Of a stretch of 6,577 bases of DNA, positions 4,515 through 6,577 are shown in pieces. The translations under genes and the position numbers were made by a program. The stretch is from positions 1 through 6,577 of the forward strand of contig DKDD01000118.1 of NCBI GenBank assembly GCA_002451715.1. The letters are read 5' to 3'. Position 1 is the first letter of the stretch; each line of letters begins with the position of its first letter. This DNA is from Ruminococcaceae bacterium UBA6857 (GTDB lineage Bacteria; Bacillota; Clostridia; Oscillospirales; Acutalibacteraceae). The notes beneath the pieces were generated by a model. It had not been told where the DNA came from, did not search any database, and saw only the letters and a program-made list of their open reading frames with translations.

Positions 4515-6577
4515 ATGGAAAACACTAATATCAATCCCGATAATCTTAATCATTCGAATCAACCGCGCAAAAACCCAAACACTCAAAAAGCAAGTATTCC
4601 GCCGCTATTTAATAATGATGCGGCTTTACCGAGATACAAAATCAGAACAAATGCTTTCGACAAAATTGCAATCATTCTGAATCTTGTTTTTACATTTCTG
4701 TTTATAAAATCTGTACTTTTCACCGATTATTCAAGCTGGACAGTTACGGCGGCATACCTTGGTATATTCGTCCTTGCAACCGCATTTATCGCAGTGAAAC
4801 AAAAAACAGCTAACGCACAGGTAATTACAACGGGCGTGTTGTGTATTGCGGCATCAATGTCGTTTGCCCTGCGCGAAAATCCGATAGAAATTCAAATATG
4901 GGTAATATTTATGCTCATCTATCTCTCCGGCTCATATTGCATTGCACTCACAAACAGCAATCGACACGGCAGAGGAAGCTACTTTTTCCTTTTGGATATT
5001 TTAAAAACCGAGTTTCTTATTCCTATTTTGAACTTGTTTTTGCCTTGTTTTGCAATGCACAACACAAGAAAAGTCCGAAAGCAAGAAAAAGGAAAAACCG
5101 ACAAAAAAGTTAACAAAAAATATCTTGCGGCAATTATCGGCATTATTTGTGCAATCCCCGTTCTTTTAATTGTTGTTCCGTTACTTCTCAAAAGTGATGC
5201 GGCTTTTGAAAGTGTTGCCGGCTCGTTTTTTGAAAAGATCAATCATTTTTTCAGCAACTTTGATGACAGCTTCGGAAAAATTTCCGATTGGCTCGGCGAT
5301 AACATTTTTTATATCATTCTGACAATTTTTGTTGCACCGTTCATTTTTTCCGTCATGTTTTCTTTCAGACATTCGGTTGCGAATGAAGAAAACAAAGATA
5401 CAAGCAAACACTATGCTAAACTTCGTTTCGGTTCACCGGCGTTGTTTTCCGGCTTTCTCGGTGTAATCTGCCTTGTCTATGTGATATATATTTTATCACA
5501 AACCGCATATTTTTTCAGTGCATTCGGCGGAAAACTTCCGGATGGGACAAATATCACAATTGCCGAATACGCAAGGCGCGGTTTTTTTGAACTCGCCGGC
5601 GTTGCGGCAGTCAACCTTGTTCTTATTGCGGTAACCGTTCTTTTCAGCCGCAGAAACGGAAAGAATTTCAACACGGTTATAAAGGTATTTGACTTGTTCC
5701 TCTGCGCTTTTAACATTCTTCTTTCCGCAATTTCAATGTCAAAAATCTTACTTTATATGAACGAAATGGGTCTTACTCACAAACGAATCTATGTTTTTCT
5801 TATAGATACAGTTATGATTGTTGCTTTTTTCTGCATTGCGGCAAGGCTTTTCAACGAAAAATTTCCGTATATGCGTGTGATCACTGCTACCGCCTGCGTT
5901 CTTCTTACAGCACTCAGCCTTATCGGAGTTGACGCGATTATTGCAAAGTATAATGCCGAAAAGTATCTGAAAGGCGAAATCGAATGTACTGATATTTATG
6001 ACCTTTTTGACGGCAACGGAATCGCAACCTTTGAAAGCTGCATAAAAATTGCAAAAAGCAAAACCGACCTACAAAATAACGCCGAAGAAGTTTTGACAAA
6101 ACTTGTTAACGGCTACTGCAACGGTTCTTTGCCCGATACAGACTGGTTTTCTCCCGATTCCAACGGGAAATACAGAATTTCCGTCGACGATTACACATTT
6201 AATATTGATGCGCACAAAGCATTAAAAGCCGTGAACGATAACGTTTCCGCTATAATAAACGCCGCAAACAAACGAACCTGGTTTTATGATATTGAAATCA
6301 GCGTGGATGTTGACTCATCAAATTCGGTAAAATCAATAGGGGTAACGGTATATAACGAAGACACCAACGCAGGAAACACAAGCGTTGTTGAAAACGCAGA
6401 CGGTTCTAATCTTAAAAACGACTTGTATGTATTTTCAAATGAATATACTCCGGGCAAAGGCGGAAAAAACAACATAGATTTTGAAACAACCGATCAAAAC
6501 GGAAAACGTTATGTCGGTACTATTTCAAACATATCAATCGAGTTCGGTGAATATATGAACTTATACAATATCGACAT
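4515..6577 (+). CDS. Large DUF4153/DUF4173-type membrane protein, truncated by window end
   Basis: The frame is open from the ATG at 4515 to the last base, 687 codons without a stop; the 3' end lies outside the window. GAGGTG (4503-4508) precedes the start by six bases. Residues 1-45 are hydrophilic, rich in Asn and Pro. About twelve hydrophobic segments follow between residues 51 and 476. Signature stretches of the DUF4153/DUF4173 group are present: LRFGSPALF (303-311), a long helix ending in LSQTAYFF (327-334), AEYARRGFFEL (350-360), GLTHKRIYVF (419-428) and VDAIIAKYNAEKYL (472-485). After residue 477 the protein is soluble, probably extracytoplasmic, for at least 210 residues, with a helical part (about 490-590) and a beta-rich, Asn-rich end. 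Function of the family is unknown. It is the third gene of the DUF2975-HTH operon (three-base gap), so it probably belongs to the same membrane-linked response. I cannot separate DUF4153 from DUF4173 by eye. Confidence 0.85.
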   Translation, partial: MENTNINPDNLNHSNQPRKNPNTQKASIPPLFNNDAALPRYKIRTNAFDKIAIILNLVFTFLFIKSVLFTDYSSWTVTAAYLGIFVLATAFIAVKQKTANAQVITTGVLCIAASMSFALRENPIEIQIWVIFMLIYLSGSYCIALTNSNRHGRGSYFFLLDILKTEFLIPILNLFLPCFAMHNTRKVRKQEKGKTDKKVNKKYLAAIIGIICAIPVLLIVVPLLLKSDAAFESVAGSFFEKINHFFSNFDDSFGKISDWLGDNIFYIILTIFVAPFIFSVMFSFRHSVANEENKDTSKHYAKLRFGSPALFSGFLGVICLVYVIYILSQTAYFFSAFGGKLPDGTNITIAEYARRGFFELAGVAAVNLVLIAVTVLFSRRNGKNFNTVIKVFDLFLCAFNILLSAISMSKILLYMNEMGLTHKRIYVFLIDTVMIVAFFCIAARLFNEKFPYMRVITATACVLLTALSLIGVDAIIAKYNAEKYLKGEIECTDIYDLFDGNGIATFESCIKIAKSKTDLQNNAEEVLTKLVNGYCNGSLPDTDWFSPDSNGKYRISVDDYTFNIDAHKALKAVNDNVSAIINAANKRTWFYDIEISVDVDSSNSVKSIGVTVYNEDTNAGNTSVVENADGSNLKNDLYVFSNEYTPGKGGKNNIDFETTDQNGKRYVGTISNISIEFGEYMNLYNID

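Noticed and set aside
4480..4680. 66-codon plus-strand frame
   Set aside because: It overlaps the end of the HTH gene and the start of the large membrane protein in another frame, with no ribosome-binding site.
4841..5242. Short frames on both strands in this interval
   Set aside because: They overlap the long DUF4153-like frame, which has a proper start, family motifs and hydrophobic segments; the short frames have none.

Overview
The window looks like chromosome of a spore-forming member of the Clostridia (Firmicutes), probably an anaerobic gut-type lineage. The DNA is AT-rich, the ribosome-binding sites are strong GGAGG types, there is a canonical sigma-A promoter, and a complete cotJA-cotJB-cotJC spore-coat operon is present. 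No RNA gene, CRISPR array, insertion sequence or phage gene is visible.

Region 1 (1-2400, plus strand) is the 3' part of an ABC transporter operon whose beginning lies off the left edge. It holds the C-terminal part of a large protein that resembles the extracellular M1-peptidase-like part of ABC-2 permease fusions. That gene is broken by two compensating frameshifts at homopolymer runs. An intact ABC ATPase (920-1765) and a small six-helix membrane protein (1744-2400) follow, with overlapping gene ends. The operon ends at a hairpin (2427-2452) that can serve as terminator on both strands.

Region 2 (2486-3667, minus strand) is the cotJ operon, read cotJA, cotJB, cotJC. The three genes are joined by one-base TGATG stop/start overlaps. 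CotJC keeps all manganese-catalase metal ligands. CotJA is unusually cysteine-rich. A possible 26-codon leader ORF and a perfect hairpin lie just ahead of cotJA.

Region 3 (3755-6577, plus strand) starts with a textbook promoter (TTGACA-17-TATTAT). It drives a DUF2975 membrane protein, a small YozG-like HTH regulator, and a very large membrane protein of the DUF4153/DUF4173 type that runs off the right edge. This last gene is open from 4515 to the end of the window (687 codons, no stop). The tight spacing (12 and 3 bases) marks a single operon. The combination of two membrane proteins and a minimal DNA-binding protein suggests a membrane-linked regulatory system of unknown signal. It is the best candidate in the window for poorly described biology.
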